Shown piece after piece: positions 24,080 through 37,900 of a stretch of 64,000 nucleotides of DNA. Under the pieces are notes generated by a model. It made no database searches. It was not told where the DNA came from and worked only from the letters and a program-made list of their open reading frames with translations. This DNA comes from Mesaphorura yosii (lineage: Eukaryota; Arthropoda; Collembola; Poduromorpha; Tullbergiidae), in assembly GCA_009869945.1 (NCBI GenBank), contig WIXG01000199.1, positions 83,844 through 147,843 on the forward strand, read 5' to 3'. How positions within the stretch are numbered: the stretch's first letter is position 1; each line of letters opens with the position of its first letter. Position numbers and translations under genes: made by a program.

Positions 24080-27000
24080 ATGTCGGACCGCCGGCTGCAA
24101 GAAGCACTGATGTTTTTATTTGTGACGAGGATCTTTACCCTCTTCCTCCATGTGACCTTCATCCTCGGTAAGATAAGGTTTTTATAACCACTCTTACATG
24201 TGGCGGATATTTATACTGACGTCCGTTCTGTTTACAGGAAGCGATGTTGAGGTGAAAAAATTTGGAAATCTTAAATTGGGCGACGAGCTGACGTTGGTTT
24301 GTACTCATAATACAAGCAATTTCGATTGGTGGAGAGATGATCAAGTCATGACTAAGGCCGCGTCCATTAACAACACGAAAGCTCTTAAGTTTGAAAAATT
24401 GTCCGTCATTGACATCAATAACTATACATGCAAGCCATCCACAACTTCAAATGCGAGTCGTTCGTTCGAAGTTGTATTTAATGGTAGGTTAAATGGTCTT
24501 AAGGCTGTCTTAACTTTGCCGGACAAAAATTATTTCTACTTTCATACTCGTTTCAGTTCCTGCCATTCTTGAGACTGAGCCTCATGTTACCGTAGCTGAA
24601 GGAACTCAAGACATGCTCAAATGTAATGCCTCTGGTTATCCTTTGATGGGCAACTTGGGATGGGAACTTCCTCAGGGGACTGATTTGGGACTGGAGAAGG
24701 ATTTAATTACAAAGCGAAACATTACTCACATTTTTTCCAATCTGTCTTTGAGAAACGTCACGCGAAAGTATGGCGGACTGTACGTTTGCAAATACGAAGA
24801 TCTAGCGATGAACATCTCCGTTAAGGTTACAGGTAAATGCACCTTAAGTTGGCACTCTCGTTCCTGGCCATAAATAATTTCACGTACGTTGTCTGATTAT
24901 AAAATAGGCGCTCCAACAGTGACATCATTTAACGTTCATGTAATTGGTAAATCCAGAATTTATGTAGACTGGGCGATAGACGATGGAAATCTCGAACTAA
25001 ACCGGATTACCTTAAGTGTAAGTAATAATATTTTCGTTATGCTCCTTTGCATGGGAGTTTATTTTATCTTCTTTATCTTTCTTTGCAGTACCAATCCGCC
25101 AAAGAAGATGTTAGCTTGCTGAAGCAGCATAATTCCACATATAATGGAGGATCATATATAATGGAGGGCCTGACCCCTAAGACAAACTACAGTAGTTTCT
25201 CTTTGAAAGTTGAAAACAATGCTGGAAGTGCACAAATGTTTAAAAACCAAACATTTCGGACATTTAGTGAAGGTTATTCCTAAACACTGGCAATGCATAT
25301 GATACTCTACCAGTATTTTAATTACCGTTCAATTTTACACGACAGATGTGTACTTTGTGCCGAGCGTATCCGTTAATGGACTAACTTCGGATACTGTAAC
25401 CTTGGGGTGGAGTGTACCTCAAAACGTATCCACCTTATATCATTATTTCGAGATTTTGGTTATGGAGAAGTCCAAAGAGCCGAAGAATTACTGGGCAAGA
25501 GAGACACCATTCATGGTGGAGAAGTTAAACCCTGGCAGTAACTACTCATTTGTGGTAAAGACTTCATTCGTGCATGCCCATTTCTTCCACAGCAATAATA
25601 GAACTTACTCCAAGCTTCTGGCAGAAACTTTCATGTTGGTCTCGATGAGATTATGATAAATGACTTTCACTCAAATAATACAGACTAAAAAGGTAATTTT
25701 AATAAATACGAATAAATACTTATTTCTGCTCACAGGTGCGAGCCTGCTCCAATTACACCAAACATTGCGACGGACTTTCAACTGTGGTCAGTGAAACGAC
25801 AATGGACGGCATTTCCAGCTCTCCAAAGAATGTTCAAGTTGTATGTCACTTGGACCCGGGTACCAATGAAGGAATGGTGAACGTAACATGGGACACTCCT
25901 GACAATCCGCGTGGAACCATTGTGTCATATACAGTTACACTTACCGGAAATTCCACATACCTTGGAGATAACGGACAGCAAGTCGTAGAAGCAGTAGGGC
26001 CTCAGAGTAGGAATGTGCTTGAACAAAGGACAAAATTTACGGGACAGCTGCCGAATACACAAGTTCATGTCAGGTTAGCTATTATCATTTACTCAATGGC
26101 GGAATGTCCGGAGGATCTTTCTTAACCTCGCCTTCAAACTATTCAGCGTGTGTGCGAAAACGGGGAGCCGAATGTGTGGCCCTGCTGGAAGCGGAAGTTG
26201 CTCCACACCGTCCAGTCTTCCCCATCAAGAGGAGCTAAGTAAGGCGAGTTGGAAGATGGTTTATCAGAAGAACAGGTTCTACTTTCTGATGACAATACCA
26301 CACATTTCTCATCGAAATGGCTCCATTTGCTGCCTCCGCGTGGTGGTTGTGAGACTCACAAATTCAAAGTCGTTGGATTCACTTCAGCCTCCTCACCTCA
26401 TTAAGCTCCAAACGTACGATGAAGTCCACTCCAGCACGACGGGAGGCGCCTATGTTGCGGAACTGCTTGAACCCGAAAGGTAGGTTCCCAAATTAAGCGC
26501 CAGACCAGAAATTACAAATTGCGGAAGCAACTCCCTAACGTAACTAATATACATTGGAACTTTCCAACTGGAATGGATTAATATGGACTTCATTATGAGA
26601 TAACTTGTAACACTATTGTCTAAAATGAGAAAAATGTCATTGACAGGAGAATCCACAACATTATGATAGGAGATGGTCAACCAACGCCCGATAAAAGACT
26701 TGCGACATGTCCCAAATGCTCTGGAGAGAAGCGGAATAGTGTAAAAAGATCACGCGATGCATTTTCTCACCATCAAGCCATGTTTCCAGAACACTATCAC
26801 AAGAAGCGTCATTCCAGTTCCGGTGAAACTCTTCTCTCACCTCAGTCGGAAGCAATTCACGACGGACCGTTGGATTCCGAGAGTACATACACCGCATACT
26901 TGGAAGCAATAAGTAATTACCGTTATTCGTAACTCTAGGTTTGAGATAAGAAACATTTGGCAGTTATGTCGTGTTTTCTTATTCCAGTCTTAACTGAAAG

Positions 27001-29648
27001 GAATGAAGCGCTGAAAGCACAAAGCAAATATCTGACTCCGTTGAAGCGAAGTACAGACTACGACGGTGAGATAGATCCAGCATTCTGGGGGTCCATATTG
27101 TTGGGCAGTGCGGTCATTACTTTGTCCATCGTGTTCGTCGCAATTGTTTGTCTCGCACGGGCGAGAAAAGAACGGCGACCCGAGGGTTTGGGATTGTCAC
27201 ATTCCATCCAGTATTGGTGCAACAGGATTCGAGGCCAACGTGGTGTACAATTCACCAACCCCGAAGTGGTTCCACCAATTGGAAAATCTGACTTGGTGAT
27301 GAGTTTCGTGGAAAGACACCAGGAATGTGATTACGGATTCCAACGCGAGTTTGAGGTTGTTCTTAAATTGTATATTTAAACCACTTGAATTGTGGCTACG
27401 TATTTACATAATCTATTTCAGATGCTGCCTGACCGATTCATGGACAGAACTTCATTTGAGTCCGACAAAAGAGAAAATGTAGCCAAAAACCGCTACCCCG
27501 ATATAAAGGCGTATGATCAAACGAGGGTTGTTTTGTCAACGCAAAACGACGTGCCCTGCTCTGACTATATTAATGCCAATTTCGTTACGGGCTACAAAGA
27601 CAAGAAAAAGTACATCTGTGCTCAAGGTCCAATGGATTCGACAGTTAATGACTGGTGGAGAATGATTTGGGAACAACGAATAAGCTTAATTCTAATGTTA
27701 ACAAATATTGAGGAGTACAGCAAAGCTAAATGTGCAAAATATTGGCCGTCGGATGGAAGCTGTACTTTTGGGGACATTGTTGTTGCGGAATGCACTGAAA
27801 CTAAATGCTCGGGTAAGGTTGTTTCTCTTGACCTATTTTAGCACGGTCAGGCCCATTTTTCTTGACATATTTGTCCTATTTTGTAAGGATTTCGTTGACA
27901 ATGTTTGCTTTTTATTTCAATGCAGTTGACTACGTGATGAGACGCCTTAAAATAAGAAACTGCAACTTGGATTCAGCAAAAGATTGCGAGAAAGAGCGAG
28001 AAGTGCTTCAGATGCACTATCTTGTATGGAAGGACTTTATGGCACCTGAACATCCTATGGGCATCATCCGCTTCATAAAAAAGCTGAACGAAATTTACAG
28101 CCCCGAGTCAGAACCACGCCCACCAATTCTGGTCCATTGCAGTGCGGGAGTTGGCAGAACAGGGAGCTTAGTCGCTTTAGATATTCTACTAGCCGAACTC
28201 GAAGAAACAGGAGAAGTAACCATCTTCAATACAATTTGTGATTTGAGACATCAACGAAACTATTTAGTCCAGTCCTTGGTTAGTGACCTTTTCGTAATAC
28301 AAATTTAGGCCAGTCTAATCTAATTGTCTCGACCATGAACTTTCAGAAACAATACGTGTTTATATATCGTGCTCTGATGGAGGTGGTCCAGTTTGGAGAT
28401 ACTCAAATAAGAATTTCTGATCTAAAAGCCATCGTTGAGAAACACCGTTCAACACAGAATGGAAAATCGAGCCTGCATTTGGAGTTTGAGGTAGAGCTCA
28501 AACTCGCTTTTGCTTGACTTGTTGACTTCCAATTTCCAAAGAAATGCTAAATTTTGCTATATTTTCAGAAACTGTCTCAAGTGGTTGAGGACCGGAAGCC
28601 GTTTTTGGCTGGCGCTTCTGAAGAGAATCGTCATCGAAATAGGCATGGAAATGTGATACCGTTTGACAAGTCCAGAGTTATATTATCACCGATTCCGAAC
28701 GCCAACAAAGAAGTCTGTACCTACATTAACGCTTCTTTCATAGAGGTCAGTGTGCGAAAAGTTTGCCTAATCTTGTTGGATAAGGCCTTCACAATTCTAA
28801 TTAAATCATTTAAATTCTTTAAATCAAACTTGTATTGTATTTCTTCTATAGGGATACGACCACACAGACCAGTTCATTATCACTCAAGACCCTCTTGATA
28901 CAACTGTTGGCGATTTTTGGCGAATGATCGTAGAGCAAAATGTTCGCAGCATTGTGATGCTTTCAGAAGTTGGGGAAGACCCGCCCGCCTGCCCGCGTTA
29001 TTGGCCTGAGAAAGACCAAGAAACTAGCCATGGGTTCATCCGAGTGAAATACATGCAAAGCCAAAGTTTCCCATTTTACTACCGACGCGAGTTCACGATA
29101 ACTAACACAAGAACTCAAGATGCGCTTTTAGTTACCCAATTTCAATACAATGGTTGGCCAGTCGGGATAGACCAAGTTCCTGAAAGTCCAAGGGGCTTGG
29201 TAGAGTTAATTGACACTACCTTCAAACACAAAGACGCTTCAGACTCGCATAGTCCAAAGGTTGTACATTGCAGGTAGGTCGCACATATTTGTCGAAGAAG
29301 GTAGGAAAGAGACAAAAACATGAGATGATAACCAAATGAATCAATGAATGTTTTAATTTCAGCGCTGGGGCCGACCGATCCTGCATTTATGTGGCATTAG
29401 CAATACTAGTTCAACAGATGCTGAGTGAATCGACAGTCGACGTCTTCAACGTTGTGAGAAGTATGCGTGCGCAAAGACAAGGACTCTTTCAAAATTTTGT
29501 AAGCCCAGTTTGCGAAACAAAGGCCGAAGTAATGTCACCATTATTCTTAACCGATCTCAACCATGATTTTCGACAGGCCCAGTATGAATTGCTTTATCGT
29601 GGACTCCTCACGTATTCGGAGCTGCACCGAAGTAACGGAGATACTTAA
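24080..29648 (+). CDS. Ptp69D: receptor protein tyrosine phosphatase, Ptp69D type
   Basis: Neuronal receptor phosphatase; in Drosophila Ptp69D acts in axon guidance. Seventeen exons: 24080-24167, 24238-24483, 24557-24832, 24908-25017, 25089-25272, 25346-25554, 25736-26073, 26147-26479, 26647-26912, 26988-27355, 27422-27812, 27926-28278, 28347-28490, 28569-28745, 28852-29273, 29363-29498 and 29577-29648, giving about 1370 residues. Order: signal peptide (1-28), two Ig domains (to about 203), FN3 repeats (about 204-480), membrane-proximal region, membrane span (about 719-741), PTP D1 and PTP D2. D1 has KNRYPDIKAYD and HCSAGVGRTG (Cys near 1008), with WKDFMAPEHP at the WPD loop; as I recall, Ptp69D has the same WKD. 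D2 keeps HCSAGADRS (Cys near 1301), but its WPD loop reads WPVG, so D2 is probably a weak or inactive domain. AATAAA at 29752 follows. Confidence 0.94.
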
Positions 29649-29751
29649 TTCTGCATATTTTGACTCTTGCTACTTACTTTATTGATTTGTATGCATTAAT
29701 TGTTGTTGTGTGTCTCAAAGCATAAGCTGAGTATTTGTACGTTATTTTATT

Positions 29752-29757
29752 AATAAA
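29752..29757 (+). promoter_or_regulatory. poly(A) signal for Ptp69D
   Basis: AATAAA about 100 bases after the stop codon. Confidence 0.6.
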
Positions 29758-31178
29758 GTTTCGTGCTCGTTTCCATACTCGCAACAATGCCTGACATGAC
29801 CTCCTTAACATCTTCCGACACAGCTGCGGCAGAAACGATTGCTTTTTTAGTGCGGTTGTTTTTACGACTGGAAGTCCTACTTTTACATCTACATCCTACA
29901 ATAACATCACTTAGCCATTGCGGCAATTACGCTATGATGCTTGAAGCACCAATCATACAGCATCTTCGCATTTACATTACATGTAACTTGTATGACTTGA
30001 CTTGGCCATTGCCCACTCTAAAATGCTGGCATTGAATAGGAGACTTGAGGGTCCATTTCGTGGATCGTGCGAGATCATTTGCAAGTCGTCGAATAAATGC
30101 TTTGAATATGGAGCACATGCTTATCTTCATGTAATTAAATGTTTGTAGCTCCTAATCGAGTCTCAACTGATAGCCGCATTACGAGACTGAGAGGGACGCC
30201 ACACTACCACGTAGTAACGCATTTCCCATGCAACAGGACAAACGAATCATTGAGCATAAGCTGTAAGAGCAGTGCGTGATGTGATGTAAATTAAGCGACA
30301 CCCGAGGAATGACTTCATTTGACGCGTACAAAAATTATGAGTGGATATTTACAGAAATGTTGCATACGCACACCAGTAGGGACTAGGTCCAGGATGTCGA
30401 GGATATGCAAAGTCAAGAATCAAGAACCATGCTTCACATCTGCGTGCCATCATGTTTGTTGACTGTCGATTACGGGAGAGGCAGCTCTGCACTCTCGTCC
30501 CAGAAGCATCGGTACTACAGCGAACATTGCATTGCAAAATTTTATGACTTCACTTCTTGGAAGCCCAGTCATTTTCGCAAGCACCGCACCGTGTGTGAAC
30601 GAGATAGATAAAAGATTCTCCTTCCAGTTCCTTGAGCTTGAACGTGCCTCAGTGGCTGTATTTTTATATGTACCTGTTTTGCACCAACGCAACGCTGACT
30701 CAATCCTCAACGGATATTGTTTGGAAACTTGACGACTTGTACGCTATAGGCGAGTTCATTTTGAAACTTTGCAAAGACATAAGGGATGGCGAGGGAAATG
30801 AGGAGTTCATTTCAAAACGACGGAACGGCAAAGTGTAGATCGAGAGGGGAGGAAAGCAAATGGAAGAGTCTACGGAGAGCTTGCTTGTACCATGTTGGGC
30901 TTTTGTGAGTCTGCCTCTAAAGCTGAGAACAGTCCCCAGTTCTGTGCCCGAGTTCGCATTAACTCCTGCAGCGGCGTGGTTCACTCTTATCGTCCAGTTT
31001 AATCCGCTTGTTAGGTTAAGAATACGTACATCCAACATCTATTTGAAAAAACCCAAGGGCCTTGTGCCAAAATGGCCTAAAAAGGTATTTGTAAGCTAGC
31101 AGTATGCATGTGTGATTGAGGTGCATGATTTTAGAAAACGTTTACCCAAAACCCTGCTTCGTTAGAACTTTTGAATAT

Positions 31179-31201
31179 AAGATCTTATCTTATAAGATCT
31201 T
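31179..31201. repeat. 10-bp stem hairpin
   Basis: AAGATCTTAT and ATAAGATCTT are exact reverse complements with a 3-base loop, and each arm contains the palindrome AAGATCTT. It could fold as a tight hairpin in either strand. Confidence 0.7.
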
Positions 31202-31900
31202 GAATTAACAAATTTTTAGTTAAATATTGTGAAAAATTGAATTTGCATATACTTGTCTAAACTTGTTCTGCAAAGCTCTGCTCCGCCCGAGAAAAAGAAG
31301 GTTGGTCCATTCTCAGCTCTTGTCTAGGCTGCACATATTCAATCAGTAGTCAGATCTCCTTCAGACAAAAGACTGGCACAACTCGGACGATCTTTCCAAA
31401 ATCAGTTGGAAATAAGAATGTGTTGGAAGACGTTTGAAAAACTGAACATGATGTAGTGACACTAATTAGTCTGACACCCTGTGAGAATATTTGTGTTTCA
31501 TTTGAACGAACAGTGAAACAGTGAAGCCCCATATTAGTAGTGGAACCGTGAACTCGAAACAATATGTAATATTTGTGCAATAGCGTTAGCATAACTCTGA
31601 TTCGAAAAGTATTTCTTACCGAAGCGCAGCATCTTCCATACGCTGCTAGCAACTTATGGCTTAGAGATATTTACTCTAGATTCTTGGTGCTCCGAATTGT
31701 TCAATATTGACGTTGAAATCCAGCTCTTAAGATGTGAAACCAGTGAAGTGAGGCGTTTGCCATTCGGTGCGTTTTGTGTGAACCTACGACAGCGCCACCA
31801 GTTATAAGTTATAACTCTTATTGAACAGTTGTCTATAAATTAGTTGATTGGAAACCAGAACCAACCCAAAGTTAAGAGTTATTTCGCTCGGTCAAGAAAC

Positions 31901-34900
31901 ATGTATTCAAGGGGTGATTCCAATCGCTTTATCGCTTACCAACCGAATGCGGCGGGCGCAGCCATTCCGACTCCGGCGCCAGGCTTCAGAAATACTGATG
32001 AACGTGGACCTACAATAGGGGGGAGGCAGCGGATGTCATTGCTCCATCCGCATCCACCACCCCAGTCAATGGATTATGGGATGCAACACGCTGCAATCTC
32101 TCGCTCTGACCATCCACAAGGAATGCCGTATGGGTATGACTAATCTTTTCTCTGATACTAATTCGTAAAACGAGGCCACCAAGCCTAGGTACTCCTTATA
32201 CATAACAAGCCCGAAGTCTGGATCTACAATCCAAAGATCGGCCAATTAAGATAATTCAGTTTGTATTAGTTGAAATAAAATACATGCATGTACGTTTAGC
32301 GAGCTACCACCTACCAGTGAAGATTTTCGACAATCTATCGTGTAGGTAAAAATATTTTTCGTAGGTATGGGCCATTAAAATTTATAAAAAAGGGAGTTCA
32401 GATGATATGGACCCATTCGAGAGGAAAGTGGAAAAGAAGGTTACCCCTTTAATACCTAGAACATTTTCATTTCGGTCTCCAGACGATAGAATGACTCACA
32501 TTAGCATTCGGTTTCGTTCAATTAGGTAGTTTTCGTTGTAATCCTTATTATTTGTGAATTTCAGGGGCGACAGCGGTATGGGACATATGCCAAAGCACAT
32601 GCATGGTATGGGAGAGGCACCAAATTGCAAGAAATTGAGACTGGGTGATGCCAAAGTGGATGCACGGTCACCATTGAGAATTGACATCGACAGAACAAGA
32701 AGTGTAAGTACTCATTGATTTCCTCTTAACAGACTGGGCCAAAATTTAGTTTCCTCTCATCTCACGTAGTTTGGATTCCACGACTCTAACGTTCAAGCTT
32801 GCTTATGTTTAAGCACCTGGAGACACGTAGTCAAGCCAGACACTCTCAGAAGCAGTTGGACTTACAACCGTGTGGTAGATCATCCTTCACTACCTTCATA
32901 GAATCTAACATTTGGCCCCACAGTTCATTCTTGATTACAGAATATGACTACTCCCATTGTTTGTTTGAATGTTTGACAAATTCCAACATCATTTCATTTC
33001 ATTGGATTGAGACCGACCTCGAAACGCAACGTTTGATTCTTTGATTCTATCCAATAACAGCCTTCTAACATTAAACCAAAGTAACACAGAGCTTGTATTG
33101 TAAACAGCAAACACCTCAACGTAGAAAACAATCTACATCTACTCCAATCAAGAAACGAGCAATAAAAATTAAATGATGTGCCAATCCGTACAATTGAATT
33201 GAGTCCTTTGTTCTACTCTAACTCTAGCCGAGACCCATTAGCAACATATTAACTGCTCTCAGTGGCGTCAGGGGGTCCAGTTTTCTTCTATAAATTATTA
33301 CTGTAGTTAGCCGTAGGCCGCAGTAAAAGAATATCTAACCCATCCAAACCCCAAGCACTCAGTTTCTCTTCCTTTTAACGCATTCTCACCTATTTTAGTC
33401 CAATTTCAGGTTTTATATTAACCCAAGAAGAGCGAGTAGCGAATAAAGAATTTACTGCTATCTTATAGGGTCCAGCCTACAACCCGCAGGTGGAAGCCAT
33501 TAGCCCGACATTACCGTCTGAATCGATGAGAGATGAGTCTCCCTTGAAATCGACAAAAGAAGAACTTCTACACCACATTGCCCGGGTTGACCGTGAAATT
33601 GCTAAAACTGAAAGTCAAATAGCCAAATTGAAAAAGAAAAAGGTTGAGTTGGAAGAAGCTGCAACTCAGCCAGAGACTACGACTGAGGATACTTCTACAA
33701 CTGGCGATTCAGTTATACGGTCACTCACCCAGATTTTATACGCAGAGAATAAGGTGAGCGACTAAATATAAACTCCTTAAAACAACCTTAAGAACCTCTT
33801 TCAAAAGTCAGGAATTTTACTGATGTCTATGCATTTTGATAGAAAAAGGCAGTGGAAGCTCATCGAGTCCTAGACAAACTTGGCCCAAAGAACGACCTGG
33901 TAAGAGAAGCAATTTAACAATTATGTTTGCGATTTCTGAGGCCATTGCGCCCTGAAGATGTTGTCTACGTTCCTGATTGAAAGAAGAATTTGAAATATTC
34001 ATGGCCTAATGAGTAAAACATTTTATGAATTCCAGCCTTTGTACAATCAGCCATCGGACACAAGTCTGTATCACGAAAACAGACTGAAATATGCAACGTT
34101 TAAGTTCAAGCTCATGGATTACTTCAAAGCCCGCCTAAAGGAGAAGGAAAATCGGGAGCAGTACATGACCAGCTCATATGCAAACTTATCTGCACAATGG
34201 ACTCGTAAATTGGAAAAGATTGAGAATAATTCAAAGCGACGTGCAAGAGATGGACGAAATCGGGAAATCTTCGAGAAAATTTTCCCGGAGTTGAGAAAGC
34301 AACGTGAAGACAAAGAAAGATTTTCTAGAGCAGGATCTCGTATAAAGTCCGACGCGGATTTGGAAGAAATTATGGATGGATTGCATGAACAAGTAAAGCA
34401 CCATGCGCCTTGGTCCCCTAAAGTCGGCTCTGAATTTTAGTGCCCCAACGGCTCTAACCCCTAGTATTTTGGAACTTTTCAGGAAATGGAGGATAAGAAA
34501 ATGCGAAGTTATGCTGTGATACCTCCCATTTTGTTGGATGAGCGAGCAAGGAAACGACGTTTCTATAATAGAAATGGGCTGATGGAAGACCCAATGCAAG
34601 AGTACAAGGACAAACAGGTGCACAATATTTGGACTGACCAAGAGAAGGAAATTTTCAAGGTTAGTACGGCGCAATGTCTGATATAGATCGGTCGAAGGAG
34701 GCCAGTGGCCGGCCTTAAAATTACCATTCTACTTGTATTTTCAGGAAAAGTACCTACAACATCCGAAAAACTTTGGTGTCATCAAATCTTTCTTGGAGAG
34801 AAAGAATGTTGCAGACTGCGTCCAGTACTACTATTTGAGCAAGAAAGCGAAGAATTATCGTCAACTTCTGAGGAAGAATAGAAACAGAACGCGATCCTCC

Positions 34901-37900
34901 AGAAACCAGACGCAGACGACTTCAACTAGTGCGATCCAGCAACCCGTTGGAGTGACACTCCCAGTCGTGAAACATGAACAAAACGGGGTGACCACTCGGC
35001 AGCAAAAGGAGCAAAAGGCTGATCAGCAAGTACTTGGATCTTCATCGTCTATTCCATCCATTCCTGCGATTGTTCAATCTGAAACTTCAGTATTAGATAA
35101 TTTAGCCAGCACCTCTTGTGCTTCTGGTACTGACAATATAACTAGCAATGCGCGTCAAAATTCGGCGCCTCATGGGTAAGTCATCACAGGCGTTGGAAAG
35201 TGTGCAATTATTTCAAGCTGAATTTGTTCTTTACGAAGTGAATACACTGGGACAACGAAGAAAAAGCGAAAGGAAGATGCTAACGACATGAATCAGTTTG
35301 ACACATCCGACGAGGAGAATTTGGGCCCGAACAGTAAGGAACTATGTGACATTATTTCGTGTCGTTCATTCATGGTTCTGTTGCTAAAGTGTGACTCAAT
35401 TGAACTAGCTGAGAAAGATGGGCCACACAACTGTGTTGTGTGCAAAACAAGAATGGAATCTTTCATGCACTCAAGACCCATAGTAAGGTCACAAGCACAT
35501 CAATATGGTATTGCAGAGGAAGACATCAATCTGGGGGATAGAGTTTGTGCGTCTTGCAGATGCAAAGCAGTCCGACGTCGATATAAACCCAACCAGTGCC
35601 CTATACCGACGTGTCCTTCGAGACGTAAAAGAAACCGCCTTCGACCTTTTCCATCCAAGTGGTCTGAGCTTCAAAAAGAGACGAAGGAAGCGATTTGCGC
35701 CAAGTATCGTAAGTGAATTTTTTTACATTCTATTCCAATTTAGTCAAAAAGCAAATATTCGCTTTATGTATTACCTCACATTCATAAACAGTCGCCGTCT
35801 AATGTCCCACGATCAATTTTGTGAAATGTTTACAGAAATTCCACCGAACGTAACAAAATGCTGCACTGCTTGCTTCAATCGTATTAGTCGGCGCCTCAGC
35901 CCGAATGCCAGCTTGGACACTCCAGATGACCCTGGCTCAGATACCACTCGATGGACAGAGGAGGAAACTGAGGCCATGAAGAAGGCACTCGTGGAGGTAG
36001 AATCTATTTCCCATACTTATCACAAGTCCTCATGGCTCTCACATAAAGAGATTGTGTTTAAATAATAGGTTGGAACTGACTGGAGACAACTATCTGAGAA
36101 AATTGGAACTAAATCGGATTTGCAATGCAGAAACTTTTATTTCAACTTTAGAAAGTTGATGGCGTTAGATCTACTGGTGCAGGAATACCGAAAGGCAAGC
36201 TTTTAAGCGATTTTGAGTATCCTTCGTATCCATTTCAATTTTACTACCAAACTAAGCTCTGCCTACATTCTCTGCATTGTAGAAGGGTGGTGGTGGTCCT
36301 CCAATGCTGACCGACGAAGAAGAATCTGGATCAACCACTTCCAGCTGTGATGAAATAATAAATCTGGCCCAGGAACACACCCGAAATCTGATGGATAAGA
36401 AAGATGACTATGACTCTTCTGCAACTGTAAGTGACCTCACCCTTAATTCAGTTTCAGCAATATTTGAAACGAAAGCAACGTATCACACGTCTACCACCAA
36501 TACACGTATGTCCAAGCCATTGAAAGCAATTTGCTTCGTAGGTGAGTGCTGAGGAAGGAGGTGCCCAGGAGTTCGAGAAGCCTGTGAGCATGGATGGAAT
36601 GAGGACGATGTCAAATAATCCCGAACCTCATATTCAACTGACACTGGGGCCTGGAGAAGGGCAACATCAACCACACATCAGCACACCATCACATGCTACC
36701 CGGATTGTGGTTCAGACGCAGTCAACGGCGCCTCTGCCAGTTGCGTCAGGCTTCCATTCAGTCCCTCATACTATATCGTATCATCCAACAGTATCTTCTG
36801 CCGCTATGACAAATTTGACATCAGCATCAAGAAGCTCAGCCCAACCAAGTTTTAACACTCAGCCTATGAAGAGCAGCTCGATCTCGCAGATTCCTGGTGC
36901 AGGTAATGTCATCTTTTCCAAGAACTTCTTATAACGTGATAAAACAAGCATGACCAAAACCTTCGAACTTCGATCGATTCCGTTAGAAGGTTATGGAATC
37001 CTTTAAATAGAATAGTTAAACCTAAGCGGTCGTAGGTTCACATTTAAACCCAACTTTCAGCACGAATTGTGTCTACATATGACTGGTATAATTCTATTCG
37101 CAGCTGTCAGATACTCCAGCCCAGACACGATGGAGTCACACGAACCCATGACTGTGAAGGACTTGATGTTGGCAACTATTGAGAAGCAATTACGCAGGAA
37201 CCCGGTGCCCAGCAATTCTTCACTGCCGGCTCCAGGCCAGGTACTTATCAGTAAACTGACTTGTGACCGGGGATAAGTTAAGCGCTTTTGGGATCAAATA
37301 TATGGTTGCATGTTTCTCTTCAATGTGCTCTGACCAAACTTAATTGTAACTTCCCTGCTGCAGGTGCCGTACCCTCCGCAAAGTCTATCGCCCACCATAA
37401 CTTCGATTTTGAAAAGTCAAGACAGGAGCCATATGAGCTCCGCCCATGGTAACATTGGACCACCACAACAACACCCACCGGCAGTGCCACGCAGTTTCAC
37501 GCCTTTGTCAGCTGGCCACCAACCTGGTTATCCTCCACATTTTCACACACAATCACTCTACTATGCTCCCAAGATAGAAATGCGGCCAAGTCAGCCGCAT
37601 ATTCGAGAACCGATTATCACGGGCCCGGTAATGCACATCAACCAAAAGGACGAGTATGAGACATTGGATCTAAGCATGAAAAAGCGCGACACTTCGCCTC
37701 AAATCGTGCAACACAGACCGCCTTCCAACGGTCCCCCGCCAGCGCATCAGCATGTCGACATGAGCAAGCAGGAGGTTTATGGCAAATACCCTCAGAACAT
37801 GCGTGGTCGTTCTTCACAATCACAACTGCTGGCACTGACGAAGCCTTCAAAAGTACCACCGCCTCCTCCGCTTCTCACAAAATCTGCAGGTGGCCCTCCA

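Larger units (their letters stand above)
29649..31900. other. intergenic, Ptp69D to NCoR
   Basis: It holds the Ptp69D 3' UTR and poly(A) signal, a hairpin at 31179-31201, and presumably the NCoR promoter. Several frames of 60-110 codons exist on both strands around 30.3-31.1 kb, but none has a motif, a splice-linked partner or plausible composition. Confidence 0.5.
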
